A DNA stretch of 64,000 nucleotides from Wukongibacter sp050859025 (GTDB lineage Bacteria > Bacillota > Clostridia > Peptostreptococcales > Caminicellaceae): assembly GCF_050859025.1 (NCBI RefSeq), contig NZ_CP138200.1, forward strand, positions 6,014,001 through 6,078,000, given 5' to 3'. The stretch's first letter is position 1. Every line of letters starts with the position of its first letter. Shown piece after piece: positions 8,240-15,844 of this stretch. The position numbers were made by a program, and so were the translations under genes. The notes under the pieces are model-generated. The model saw nothing but the letters and a program-made list of their open reading frames with translations. It was not told the DNA's origin and ran no database searches.

Positions 8240-9976
8240 ATGATAGATGATATTATGCCTCCTCTAGTCCCATCAGAACCGGATTTCCCACCCCCTATGA
8301 AAAATAATCCATCGAAGGATGAAAGGTATGCCTTTTTAAAACATTCTTTAAAGAAAGAAGGTCGTCCAGAAGATTTTAAGAATATTGTAGACTTATTAGG
8401 TCCACCTCCTGATATTACTACCATTGGTGATCCAGGAGAATTTAAAAATATAAAGGTTGGTATAATCGGAGGAGGTCTTGCTGGTCTATCTTCGGCTTTT
8501 GAACTTAGAAAACTTGGTTTTGATATTACAATATTTGACGCCCTAGAAGATAGGATAGGAGGTAGAGTCTATACCTATTATTTTGACAAAGATAAAGAGA
8601 TATATGGTGAACTAGGTGCAATGAGGATTCCTATAAGTCATGAAACCACCTGGCATTACATAGATCTTTTTAATCTTGATACCAGACCTTTTATCCAGTA
8701 CAATGAAAATGCTTTTATTTATCTTAGAAATATTCGTGTTAGAAATGATCCAAAGGGAAAAAATGTAATGCAAAAAATTTATCCTCAGTTTAATTTAACT
8801 CCCTTAGAAAGGAATACCCCCTGGACTGAACTTATAGACTATGGTCTGGGTACTCCTTTATCAAATATGCATCCTGCTATAAGAAAAGAAATTCTCCAGA
8901 TCAAGCCTTATTATAGCCCCTATCTTCTATATTGGATCGAAAAAAACACTCGGCAAGTGCTAGAAACAATGGGATTGAGTCAAGCTGCCATAAGTCTTTT
9001 AGGATCATTATCTCCCTTTGTTGGTGAATTCTTTTACAATAGCTACTATGAGCTATTACAAGAAGACTACCCTTTAAACTTCACTTATCTATACGAAATA
9101 ATTGGTGGTATGGTGAACCTTCCTCTAGCTGTATATAGGTCCCTAATCTCTGAATCTCCTAGGGAATATGGAAATATTTCTTCTAATGCCCTCGGCAGGG
9201 TTACTTGGAAGGGTGGGAATATTGTTACTGAAATTACTAAATCCGCAAAAAATAATAGAGTTATCTTAAAATACAATAACAAGCACCTAAATGATCCCTT
9301 GATGGAATCCTTTGACTATGTCATATGTGCAATACCTTTCTCTTCTTTGAGGACGGTTACAGTTAATCCAGCATTTAGTGTCAGTAAGATGCAAGCCATC
9401 AGAGAGGTTAATTATTCAGCTGCTCAGAAAACTCTCTTTTTCTGTAATAAAAGATTCTGGGAGGAAGGAAACTCATCTGAGAGGATTATCGGTGGGGGCT
9501 CCTATACGGATCTGCCAATTAGTAGTATATGGTATCCATCGGACCATGCCTCACTAGGTAAGGTGGATAGAAGTAGTGAATCGGGCGTTCTTTTATCATC
9601 ATATAACTTTACACTAGATGCAGTCCGACTTGGCAACCTAGAGAGTACTAGGCGTTTTGAAGAGATAAAGAATCAGATTGAATCAGTTCATGGACTACCT
9701 AAAAACTATCTTGATTCTATTGTTGAAGATTCTGTAACTATCCAATGGAATGAAGTACCTAACTTTACTGGAGCTTTTTGCTATTTTATGCCCGGACAAA
9801 AGCGTCTCTTTTCATATGTTGTAACTCAACCGGAATACAATGGCAGGGTTTTCTTCGCTGGTGAACATACTTCCTCATCCCATGCCTGGATGCAGGGTGC
9901 TCTAAATAGTGGCATGAGAGCAGCAAATCAGTTAGCATCTTCCTGTAAAGATAAATATATAGATGGAGATTTATAG
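8240..9976 (+). CDS. Flavin-containing amine oxidase (monoamine/L-amino-acid oxidase type)
   Basis: The 578-residue protein opens with about 65 extra residues rich in Pro and charged residues. A Rossmann FAD-binding motif follows (VGIIGGGLAGLSSAFELRK) with the downstream GGR motif (RIGGRVYTYY). The C-terminus has the second FAD-contact region (RVFFAGEHTSSSHAWMQGAL). By family it oxidises a primary amine or L-amino acid to an imine with H2O2 formation, which is notable in an anaerobe; the substrate is not predictable. I chose ATG 8240, which has AGGAG about 10 bases upstream; an in-frame TTG at 8234 sits only 4 bases from the same site. No signal peptide is seen. It stands alone except for ogt 68 bases downstream. 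Confidence 0.85.
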   Translation: MIDDIMPPLVPSEPDFPPPMKNNPSKDERYAFLKHSLKKEGRPEDFKNIVDLLGPPPDITTIGDPGEFKNIKVGIIGGGLAGLSSAFELRKLGFDITIFDALEDRIGGRVYTYYFDKDKEIYGELGAMRIPISHETTWHYIDLFNLDTRPFIQYNENAFIYLRNIRVRNDPKGKNVMQKIYPQFNLTPLERNTPWTELIDYGLGTPLSNMHPAIRKEILQIKPYYSPYLLYWIEKNTRQVLETMGLSQAAISLLGSLSPFVGEFFYNSYYELLQEDYPLNFTYLYEIIGGMVNLPLAVYRSLISESPREYGNISSNALGRVTWKGGNIVTEITKSAKNNRVILKYNNKHLNDPLMESFDYVICAIPFSSLRTVTVNPAFSVSKMQAIREVNYSAAQKTLFFCNKRFWEEGNSSERIIGGGSYTDLPISSIWYPSDHASLGKVDRSSESGVLLSSYNFTLDAVRLGNLESTRRFEEIKNQIESVHGLPKNYLDSIVEDSVTIQWNEVPNFTGAFCYFMPGQKRLFSYVVTQPEYNGRVFFAGEHTSSSHAWMQGALNSGMRAANQLASSCKDKYIDGDL

Positions 9977-10044
9977 CAAAATATATATTTTAATCTAGAT
10001 TAGTCCTATAGTATAATTAAGGAAAAGTATAAAGGAGAAAGTTA

Positions 10045-10584
10045 ATGTCAAATGCTAATGATAAAAAGGTTTACTATTCACCTTTTGATACTTCCTTTGG
10101 AAAGATTTTTTTCGCCTCTACTGATGAGGGCCTATGTATGGTGAGCTTTATGGACGATGATATTGAAAAACAGCTTAATTGGATTAGAAAACATTTTATG
10201 GAAAGTAACATCATAGAAGATAAAGAGAAAAATATAGAAGCCTTTACTCAGCTTGAAGAATATTTCCAGGGAAAAAGACAGGAATTTGATTTAAAGCTAC
10301 ATCTAATAGGAACACCATTTCAAGAGAAGGTTTGGAATGCATTGACAGAAATAAAATTTGGTGAAATCTTAACATATAAAGACGTATCCTGTAAGCTTGG
10401 AGATATGAACAAAAGTAGAGCAGTGGGTGGAGCCGTAGGAAAAAATCCAATCGTTGTCATAATTCCTTGTCACAGGGTTATTGGAAGCAATGGTAAGCTT
10501 ACTGGATTTTCTGCTGTTGGTGGATTAGAGCTAAAGAAAAGGTTGCTGGATTTAGAGAAAGTAGATGCTCAAATGAGCTTTTAA
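10045..10584 (+). CDS. ogt: Methylated-DNA--protein-cysteine methyltransferase
   Basis: The 179-residue protein has the complete Ogt C-terminal domain. The active-site motif is IIPCHRVIG near residue 140, preceded by the helix-turn-helix region GEILTYKDVSCKLGD and followed by TGFSAVGGLELKKRLL. It removes O6-alkyl groups from guanine by suicidal transfer to the Cys. The start ATG follows AAAGGAG. Length and domain order are normal for the family. Confidence 0.96.
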   Translation: MSNANDKKVYYSPFDTSFGKIFFASTDEGLCMVSFMDDDIEKQLNWIRKHFMESNIIEDKEKNIEAFTQLEEYFQGKRQEFDLKLHLIGTPFQEKVWNALTEIKFGEILTYKDVSCKLGDMNKSRAVGGAVGKNPIVVIIPCHRVIGSNGKLTGFSAVGGLELKKRLLDLEKVDAQMSF

Positions 10585-10691
10585 TAATGATTAATTAAAA
10601 AAATAGTTTATAAGTTGATTATTAATCATGTGTAAAATAAAATGTCATTTTTACCTTTCTCCCATTAACTATTATTTTACATAAACAATCT

Positions 10692-10721
10692 AAAAAGAGA
10701 TCGGATTTCCTGATCTCTTTT
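10692..10721 (+). terminator. Rho-independent terminator
   Basis: The 9-bp stem AAAGAGATC/GATCTCTTT with a 9-base loop is followed by TTTTCTT. It lies about 110 bases after ogt. Confidence 0.8.
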
Positions 10722-10768
10722 CTTACGGTATAGGTGAGTTATTGCCGCCTTATAATAGCTTAATTACC

Positions 10769-10860
10769 TTTAAACTCTAAACCTTTAATCTTCAACTATC
10801 GTGCTAAACAAAACATCCCTTTGCCTTTAGAGCTTAACCTCTGCTAAGTTGATCTTTAGC
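10769..10860 (+). repeat. Island repeat D, copy 1
   Basis: The conserved block contains CTTTAAACTCTA, TCAACTATCGTG and AAAACATCCCTTTGCC, then GCTAAGTTGATCTTTAG. The same block recurs at 13336, 14354, 15299 (part) and 16907. Here it precedes the small membrane-protein genes at 11014 and 11298. Confidence 0.75.
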
Positions 10861-10882
10861 GTAATTATTTTGTTTTAAAGCT

Positions 10883-10910
10883 TCTCACCAATGTAATTAT
10901 ATGGTAAAGT
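10883..10910 (+). promoter_or_regulatory. Conserved promoter-like block upstream of 11014
   Basis: CTCACCAATGTAATTATATG then GTAAAGT, with an extended -10-like TGGTAAAGT. Nearly the same block occurs at 14486 and 15407, each ahead of a small plus-strand gene. The promoter role is inferred; the spacing to any -35 box is unclear. Confidence 0.5.
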
Positions 10911-11013
10911 TATATTACTATCGTCTATTTGACTACTATAGAACTATTCTTACAGGACAATTTATATATAAAATAGTACTCTACATCTAAAGCAATTGTA
11001 GGAGGCGGAAAAT

Positions 11014-11265
11014 TTGAATTTAGACTTAATACGGATCATATCCCAAATAACTTTTTATCTCACAATAGGACTTTTTGGTATTGGAATAGTATTTAAATAT
11101 TTCTTTAATGTGTTTTTCTTCTCATCTTTTTTTTCAAGTCAAAAAAATAAAAGTTATATTTATAATATTGTCAAAGACATGTGTAAAAAAAGTTCATTTT
11201 TTATAATCCTGAGTTTGATTAGTCTTATATTGCATTTTACTATTATTTTAATTTTCAAGAAATAG
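11014..11265 (+). CDS. Small two-helix membrane protein, unknown function
   Basis: 83 residues with two hydrophobic segments at about 8-40 and 60-80 joined by a Lys-rich, cytoplasm-like loop (SQKNKSYIYNIVKDMCKK). The start is TTG at 11014, supported by AGGAGGCGG eight bases upstream; no closer ATG fits. It is followed 32 bases later by a second small membrane protein on the same strand. Together they converge on the minus-strand genes 11565-12777. I do not recognise a family. Its position opposite an effector-like gene suggests an immunity or chaperone role, by inference only. Confidence 0.6.
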   Translation: MNLDLIRIISQITFYLTIGLFGIGIVFKYFFNVFFFSSFFSSQKNKSYIYNIVKDMCKKSSFFIILSLISLILHFTIILIFKK

Positions 11266-11297
11266 TGTGGTAATATTTTAAATAAAGGAAGATCTAT

Positions 11298-11504
11298 ATG
11301 AAAGTACTTCAATTACTTATTTTTATGTCTTTCTTATTTCTATTTGGTGGAGGGTTATTTTTTATTTGGACTTATCAAATAGGTTTGCTATTTAATAAAT
11401 CCAATAATAATCAAATAGGGAAATTTGAAAAAACAACCGTTAGAAATGTCATTATCATATTTCTATTCTATTATATTTTAAGAATTATTTTAATAAAGCT
11501 TTGA
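11298..11504 (+). CDS. Small two-helix membrane protein, unknown function
   Basis: 68 residues with two hydrophobic segments, about 3-30 and 49-67, separated by a polar loop (NKSNNNQIGKFEKTTVR). The start ATG follows AAAGGAAG. It ends one base inside a pair of overlapping hairpins and converges with the gene at 11565. It probably forms an operon with 11014. No family recognised. Confidence 0.6.
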   Translation: MKVLQLLIFMSFLFLFGGGLFFIWTYQIGLLFNKSNNNQIGKFEKTTVRNVIIIFLFYYILRIILIKL

Positions 11505-11554
11505 AAATGAACTGACTACTCCAGTTCATTTTCAAAAGTAGGAGTAGTCAGTTC
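11503..11554. terminator. Overlapping alternative hairpins between convergent genes
   Basis: Segment 11503-11514 (GAAAATGAACTG) can pair with 11522-11533. The overlapping segment 11509-11522 (GAACTGACTACTCC) can pair with 11541-11554. The two stems exclude each other. Probably the shared terminator of the convergent genes ending at 11504 and 11565. Confidence 0.6.
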
Positions 11555-11564
11555 ATAAAAATGT

Positions 11565-12269
11565 CTATAAATCTTCATTTAATTCTTTTATTTCTTCAAC
11601 ATATCTTTTACAATTTCTTAAATTTGACCATACCACAGGCCCTAAAGCTATAGATTCTACAACTGCTGCTGGAAGCGATACTATTGGTATACTTTCAAGG
11701 GTAGTTAATATCGCATTGCAAATATTTTTAGCAGAAGGTTCTTCTGTAGCACTTTTTATTGCATCCACAAATCCTTCAAAAGTTAAAGCCTGTGCAACTG
11801 GATCAGGCATATTTGAATAAATCGCTCCTTTAACTCTATTCGTAAAATAATCTGCTCTCTCTAATTGTTGTTTGAAATTTGCAGCTTTTTCCTTTATTCT
11901 AAATTCTGGTTTACTATAATTTGAACTTTCCTCAAATATATATGTGCTTACATCATCTCTAGGTACTTCCAAACGGTAAGCAAAATAATCATTTCTATAT
12001 TCTCTTTCTTCATATGCATAATCATCATAATTTTCAGAAGTTATTTTCGTAAAGTCAGTTTTGTCAACCCATTTATAAGTTCTTATTTCTTCATTATCAT
12101 CCGTATCTTCCCACCCATCTGTTTGAGGCTTAATCTTAAACGCAAGATCTTGTTCTCCGTCATCATCTATTATTACCTTTAAAAAAGCGTGATTTATATA
12201 ATTATCATCACTATCCGTTTCAGGAACTTCATCAATGTCCCTATTATAGAAAACGATTATTTTTACCAT
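11565..12269 (-). CDS. Hypothetical protein with acidic N-terminal half and hydrophobic C-terminal segment
   Basis: 234 residues. The N-terminal two thirds is rich in Asp, Glu and Tyr (DETDSDDN-like stretches, YDDYAYEEREYRND). The C-terminal part is helical and has an Ala/Val-rich hydrophobic stretch near residues 185-215 (SIPIVSLPAAVVESIALGPV) ending in a charged tail. There is no signal peptide. The start ATG lies 3 bases after the stop of the frameshifted gene 12273-12777, so the two are likely co-transcribed. No known family recognised. The design, a polar domain followed by a buried-type hydrophobic helix, resembles gene 15845-16243 in the neighbouring module. An effector role is inference. 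Confidence 0.6.
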   Translation of the reverse strand: MVKIIVFYNRDIDEVPETDSDDNYINHAFLKVIIDDDGEQDLAFKIKPQTDGWEDTDDNEEIRTYKWVDKTDFTKITSENYDDYAYEEREYRNDYFAYRLEVPRDDVSTYIFEESSNYSKPEFRIKEKAANFKQQLERADYFTNRVKGAIYSNMPDPVAQALTFEGFVDAIKSATEEPSAKNICNAILTTLESIPIVSLPAAVVESIALGPVVWSNLRNCKRYVEEIKELNEDL

Positions 12270-12272
12270 ATA

Positions 12273-12777
12273 CTATACTGATACTTGATATTTGGGTTTA
12301 CTTAACTTCGAATAATTTTTTACTTCCACTTTAAACCTTATTTGTCTTCCTGTTTCAAAAACTGTGCCTTCTCCTGCCAATTTATAATCATCATTTGAAT
12401 CTTGATATATATAATATATTTTTCTGAAGCCCAAATCGTATTCTTCTTTTTCTGGAACGTCAGGACCATTGACTTTAACGTGATACCTTCCTACAGGACC
12501 ATCAAGATGTTTTACTTTAATCTCATATTCTCTTCCAGCTCTTACTCTAACACCCTCGGCTAGAACATTGCGATTACTTTTATCTTCATTAGTTACTTCT
12601 CTTATACGATCGCCATCCTCATAAATACGCATACGTATGTCTGTTAGATGGATTATCCTCAGTTGGATCAACCCAGAAGTTTGCTCTCCCATCTCCAAAA
12701 TAAGCATAATGCGTCTGTGTTTCGCGTCTACTATCAAATTCTAGTGTTCTTGGTACTCGATTTACTAATGTAGCCAT
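12273..12777 (-). pseudogene. Frameshifted gene of unknown function
   Basis: A frame starting at ATG 12777, behind a very good AAAAAGGAGATG site, reads MATLVNRVPRTLEFDSRR and then YAYFGDGRANFWVDPTEDN before a stop. A different frame continues from about 12640 with DIRMRIYEDGDRIREV to the stop at 12273. The open frame of the C-terminal part has no proper start of its own (only TTG at 12737 with no binding site). The two parts therefore read as one gene of about 168 residues broken by a single-base shift near 12640-12660. The C-terminal part is beta-rich (RYHVKVNGPDV, RQIRFKVEVKNYSK). No family recognised. It could also be a sequencing error. Confidence 0.55.
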
Positions 12778-12778
12778 A

Positions 12779-12915
12779 TCAACATCTCCTTTTTATTTGT
12801 TTTTCTTTTGGCATAGTCCTAAACACTTGATTATCATAAATCAAACTATTTAAATCATCTGAATCTATCAGTATAATCTGTATAATAGCTTCCTTTATAA
12901 GTTCTTATATAACTT
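12779..12915 (-). pseudogene. Decayed remnant of a LysM mini-gene
   Basis: A short frame ending at 12779 reads DDLNSLIYDNQVFRTMPKE. At the DNA and protein level this resembles the C-terminal end of the LysM mini-protein at 16274-16429 (NDLRDSLIYQNKLIRI). A stop codon precedes it and no LysM start is present, so it looks like a truncated duplicate. Its position just upstream of 12273-12777 mirrors that of the intact LysM gene relative to 15845-16243. Confidence 0.4.
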
Positions 12916-13033
12916 TTAGTATCTTTACTTTTCCTGATGACTCTTAAGCAATTAAAAAACTTATAAATTGTAAAATTCAAACCTGCTTCAAGAATTTTAC
13001 CAACTATTTTTTCCAATATTAAATTTTTCTATT

Positions 13034-13402
13034 ATAAATAGCAATACGCCGGCTTGTTTGCTGTTTACAATTATTAGTATACTATACTTTTATTTGTAAA
13101 ATCGGCTGACTTGCGGCGATTTTCCGGCACTCTATACATAATCGACTTTCACTAGGTACATTCTTGTACAAAAAATAGAAAAAGAGTAGAGCCTAAGCCC
13201 TCCCCTGTATTAACTTCTGTTTTAGTGCATATGTATAATTAGTAATCATATTTTTCAAATTCTCGATATGTTTTGCTAAAATTCTAAAGGGATAGTTTTT
13301 TGTATATTTAGGATGTCAGGGGATAGAGTTGTTATCACTTTTAAACTCTATCCCCTCTAATCTACAATTATAATAGCAAACAAGACATCTCTTTGCCTTT
13401 CC
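13034..13402. repeat. Long island repeat F, copy 1
   Basis: About 370 bp that recur almost unchanged at 16589-16966. Shared landmarks are AGCAATACGCCGGCTTGTTT, AGTATACTATACTTTTATTT, CTCTATACATAATCGACTTT, CACTAGGTACATTCTTGTAC and TTTAGTGCATATGTATAATT. It contains GC-rich inverted repeats (AAAATCGGC against GCGATTTT) that are unusual in this AT-rich window, and it ends with the D block. No reading frame is conserved. It lies directly upstream of the minus-strand module 11565-12915 and probably acts as its leader or promoter region. Confidence 0.75.
13319..13354. terminator. Strong hairpin, probable terminator
   Basis: The 12-bp stem GGGGATAGAGTT/AACTCTATCCCC has a 12-base loop. It is inside repeat F copy 1 and downstream of the minus-strand pseudogene 13410-13715. 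In F copy 2 the equivalent stem is decayed. Confidence 0.6.
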
Positions 13403-13409
13403 TCCTTCT

Positions 13410-13715
13410 TTATAACCCCACAATATCCTTATTTCTTATTTCATTAAACATATTTCCTATTCTTAGGCCATCAGCTAAGCCTTGCTTATATATGATCTGA
13501 AGGTATAACATCTCTGCTTGGTTTCGTTTTTCCTCGTATATAAATATTAAATTTTTATCTTCTTTGGGAATTAATTTTATTACCTTAATCAATAGCTCTC
13601 GATAATCCTTTCTAAGATTCTATATCTTCTTATTATTGTCTGCGACTTGTCCTTCAATATCATCTAATCTGTCATCAATAAGATCCTCAAAATAGTTATC
13701 TATTTTTCTTAACAT
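13410..13715 (-). pseudogene. Small helical protein gene (DUF6809-like) broken by an in-frame TAG
   Basis: From ATG 13715, behind AAAGGGGGAGA, the frame reads MLRKIDNYFEDLIDDRLDDI. It hits TAG at 13620-13622 and then continues in the same frame to 13410 with YKQGLADGLRIGNMF near the end. Without the TAG it would be about 100 residues. The C-terminal pattern (YKQGLADGLRI) and the association with a divergent XRE regulator fit the small DUF6809-like proteins of Clostridia; that family assignment is from memory and uncertain. It is divergent from the XRE gene. Confidence 0.55.
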
Positions 13716-13839
13716 TTAATTTCTCCCCCTTTATTTGGCAACACTATTGTTTCACCTTGTGACTGTATTTATTCTATTTTACATCACATTTCGAAACATT
13801 TCAATGGTTTTCAAAGAATAAAGTTGCATTTCGTGGCAA

Positions 13840-13856
13840 TTCATTTTCAAAATGAA
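13840..13856. promoter_or_regulatory. Candidate operator for the XRE regulator
   Basis: A perfect 17-base palindrome, TTCATTTTCAAAATGAA, lies 37 bases upstream of the XRE start codon in the divergent intergenic region. Two related sequences, CATTTCGAAACATTTC (from about 13787) and GCATTTCGTGGCAATTC (from about 13826), lie nearby. Autorepression is inferred. Confidence 0.5.
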
Positions 13857-13893
13857 ACTTTAATGCAATAATAGAACTACGGAAGGTGATAAT

Positions 13894-14274
13894 ATGATGA
13901 CCCTAGGTAAGAAGATACGATTACTTAGAGAATCCCAGAAAATGACTCATGATAATTTGGCTAAGTTACTTAATGTTGGAAGATCAACCATATCTAATTA
14001 TGAAAGAGATTATAGAAAGCCAGATATTGATATGCTAAAAAAGATAGCTAATGTTTTTAGCGTTACTACTGATTATTTGTTAGGTCTCACTGAAAATCCA
14101 AATAATAAGTTAACTGATGATGTCAACAAACAATTAGCCGATGAAATTATTGAGATATACATTAGAAAGGGTAAAATCAAAAAGGGTGAAAAACTCACCA
14201 AAGAGCAAGAAAAGAAAATATTGAAAGAGATAGAATTATTTGTAGATATGTCTAACAAGCTTGGAAATATGTAA
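13894..14274 (+). CDS. XRE-family transcriptional regulator
   Basis: 126 residues. The N-terminal HTH_XRE domain is clear (LGKKIRLLRESQKMTHDNLA, VGRSTISNYERDYRKPD, YLLGLTENP), followed by a charged helical tail (KGEKLTKEQEKKILKEIEL). It resembles phage- and plasmid-type repressors. The ATG at 13894 has GGTGAT upstream; a second ATG follows immediately. It sits in the middle of the accessory island and is divergent from a broken small gene, so it may control the island or be a leftover of a mobile element. Confidence 0.88.
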   Translation: MMTLGKKIRLLRESQKMTHDNLAKLLNVGRSTISNYERDYRKPDIDMLKKIANVFSVTTDYLLGLTENPNNKLTDDVNKQLADEIIEIYIRKGKIKKGEKLTKEQEKKILKEIELFVDMSNKLGNM

Positions 14275-14306
14275 TTTTTACTAATATTCCTCTAAGCTTG
14301 TTTTAT
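14254..14306 (+). terminator. Hairpin terminator overlapping the XRE gene end
   Basis: AACAAGCTTGGAAATAT at 14254-14270 pairs imperfectly with ATATTCCTCTAAGCTTGTT at 14284-14302, followed by TTATTTTT. The stem includes the last codons of the XRE gene. Confidence 0.6.
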
Positions 14307-14312
14307 TTTTAT

Positions 14313-14337
14313 TAACTTAACTCGCCTAGCTAGGAGT
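14313..14337. repeat. Short repeat E, copy 1
   Basis: TTAACTCGCCTAGCTAGGAG. It resembles blocks at 43601-43640 and, inverted, at 61273-61310, which share CGCCTAGCTAG. Confidence 0.4.
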
Positions 14338-14353
14338 GTCTGAAATCGGAGCT

Positions 14354-14441
14354 ATTGTCATCTTTAAACTCTAGCCCCTTTAACCTTCAATTATCGTGTC
14401 AAATGAAACATCCCTTTGCCTTTTGCTAAGTTGATCTTTAG
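14354..14441 (+). repeat. Island repeat D, copy 2
   Basis: Contains TTTAAACTCTAGCCCCTTTA, CAATTATCGTGTCAAA, GAAACATCCCTTTGCC and GCTAAGTTGATCTTTAG. Precedes the gene at 14613. Confidence 0.75.
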
Positions 14442-14485
14442 TGATGTTATATTTATATTTTGTAACTCTTGACCTCTCTCAAACA

Positions 14486-14505
14486 ATGTAATTTTATGGT
14501 AAAAT
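14486..14505 (+). promoter_or_regulatory. Conserved promoter-like block upstream of 14613
   Basis: AATGTAATTTTATGGTAAAA, with an extended -10-like TGGTAAAAT; same block as at 10883 and 15407. A TTGACC hexamer at 14469 is too far upstream (25-base spacer) to be the usual -35 box. Confidence 0.5.
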
Positions 14506-14612
14506 TATTGTGTTAATATATAGATTACTTATTTTAATCTAAAAGGTTGGACATTTTGCTAGATAGTACTAGGAATAAATATATTCATTTGAGCTTAACT
14601 GGAGGAGATAAT

Positions 14613-15176
14613 ATGAAAAGTTCTAAAATCATTGTTTCATTAGTTATTATATTACTATGTTTCTCAAGTATTTATATAGGAGTGAAAAAACATAGAAAAA
14701 TTGAAAGTGCTAAAAAAATCCTTTTATCTGAAGATGACTTTGATATCAGTTATAAATCGCTTATCATAAATAATAAAATTGATGTTAGTAAAATAACAGA
14801 TAAAATAGGTTTTGGTATAGGACATGAATCTAATAACTATGGACTTATTAGTCAAATAGATGGTATTGAAAGATGGCAATTATATTATCCAGGAAAAAAT
14901 AATGCTGAATTAAGACTAATATACTTAAATACTGGAGACATAAATTATCTTGTTTCTGCATATCTGATAGATATTCCAACTAAAAGAGGTCTTAAAGTCG
15001 GCGACAGTTATGAAAAATTAATTTCTCTTTATGGAGAACCAACTTTAAAAGAAGATAATAACCAAGTTGAGTATATATTTAATAATAAAAAAATAATTAT
15101 CAGTATAAATCCTAAAACTCTAAAAATACAAACCATTTGGTTAGATTACAATTATGAACGATCTTTATTAGATTAG
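14613..15176 (+). CDS. Membrane-anchored or secreted protein, unknown function
   Basis: 187 residues from ATG 14613, chosen because GGAGGAG lies just upstream; the longer frame back to 14547 starts with TTG and has no site. One N-terminal hydrophobic helix (IIVSLVIILLCFSSIYIGV) serves as signal anchor, so the rest should be extracytoplasmic. The C-terminal part (GLKVGDSYEKLISLYGEPTL then YIFNNKKIIISI) resembles the domain of many secreted Firmicute proteins in which GLKVGDS-EK-LYG marks a small beta-rich fold; no specific family can be named. It follows D-type repeat 2. Confidence 0.65.
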   Translation: MKSSKIIVSLVIILLCFSSIYIGVKKHRKIESAKKILLSEDDFDISYKSLIINNKIDVSKITDKIGFGIGHESNNYGLISQIDGIERWQLYYPGKNNAELRLIYLNTGDINYLVSAYLIDIPTKRGLKVGDSYEKLISLYGEPTLKEDNNQVEYIFNNKKIIISINPKTLKIQTIWLDYNYERSLLD

Positions 15177-15202
15177 AAACAAAATTAATAAATTCAAGTA
15201 GA

Positions 15203-15240
15203 AAAAGCAATGTAAACTATTTTGTCTACATTGCTTTTAT
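15203..15240 (+). terminator. Rho-independent terminator
   Basis: The 12-bp stem AAAAGCAATGTA/TACATTGCTTTT has a 12-base loop and lies 27 bases after the stop codon of the gene at 14613. Confidence 0.8.
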
Positions 15241-15298
15241 ATAATTATCTTTATACTATTTTGCCAATAACTACTGGGTATTGTCCATTACCCACACT

Positions 15299-15338
15299 AT
15301 CTGACATCCCTTTACCTTTTGCTAAGTTGATCTTTAGC
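15299..15338 (+). repeat. Island repeat D, copy 3 (3' part only)
   Basis: GACATCCCTTTACCTTTTGC then TAAGTTGATCTTTAG, matching the end of copies 1 and 2. Precedes the gene at 15491. Confidence 0.65.
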
Positions 15339-15406
15339 TCCTTTAGCAATTCTATTTACACACTAATCAGTTCTTTAACGTGATTATTTTAATACCTCTT
15401 CTCACC

Positions 15407-15427
15407 AATGTAATTTTATGGTAAAAT
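15407..15427 (+). promoter_or_regulatory. Conserved promoter-like block upstream of 15491
   Basis: AATGTAATTTTATGGTAAAA with extended -10-like TGGTAAAAT, 64 bases before the start codon. Third copy of the block. Confidence 0.5.
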
Positions 15428-15490
15428 CATAATATTATAACTTGTTTGAACTGCATAAAGCTACCGTTAATGAACAGGAAGGAGTATACT

Positions 15491-15712
15491 ATGAAAATAA
15501 AAGATATTCTAGATAGATACGATATAAAAGTAGAACCTCATTTATCTGATTATATATTGTTTATTATGCTTATGCTAGTAGGTGGATATATGAGACTAAA
15601 ATACTTTTTTTTAGAAACAGTACCAAGCAATATCTATGTTTCCCTACTATTATTACTATCGTTTTTACTAACACTAGTTCTTCAAATCAAAAGAATACGT
15701 AAAAAAAAGTAA
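15491..15712 (+). CDS. Small two-helix membrane protein, unknown function
   Basis: 73 residues from ATG 15491, supported by GGAAGGAG upstream; the longer frame to 15446 is not. A polar N-terminus (MKIKDILDRYDIKVEPHLSD) is followed by two hydrophobic segments (about 21-37 and 45-65) and a basic end (KRIRKKK). It converges on the gene at 15845, as 11298 does on 11565. No family recognised. Confidence 0.6.
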   Translation: MKIKDILDRYDIKVEPHLSDYILFIMLMLVGGYMRLKYFFLETVPSNIYVSLLLLLSFLLTLVLQIKRIRKKK

Positions 15713-15780
15713 TATTGTGCTAAATCCTTTGTCTAAAGCGTTTATAATACTCAGTATTCGAACTTAAGTATATCTAAGTT

Positions 15781-15815
15781 AAAGAAACTGCTCAATTTTA
15801 TTGAACAGTTTCTTT
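15781..15815. terminator. Bidirectional terminator between convergent genes
   Basis: AAAGAAACTGCTCAA pairs with TTGAACAGTTTCTTT around a short TTTA loop, with A-rich and T-rich flanks. It lies between genes ending at 15712 and 15845. Confidence 0.75.
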
Positions 15816-15844
15816 GTTACTACTTAAAACACCACAAGATGTTA

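Noticed and set aside
8240..9976. Secreted amine oxidase
   Set aside because: The N-terminal extension is polar and Pro-rich without a hydrophobic core, so no signal peptide is supported.
12915..13012. Minus-strand frame ending in SYYTDYTDRFR upstream of the LysM remnant
   Set aside because: It has only a TTG start without a ribosome site and no relatives I recognise; probably decayed sequence.
13034..13402. Known riboswitch class in repeat F
   Set aside because: I compared the GC-rich inverted repeats with remembered c-di-GMP, T-box and SAM consensus features and none fitted; no metabolic gene follows.
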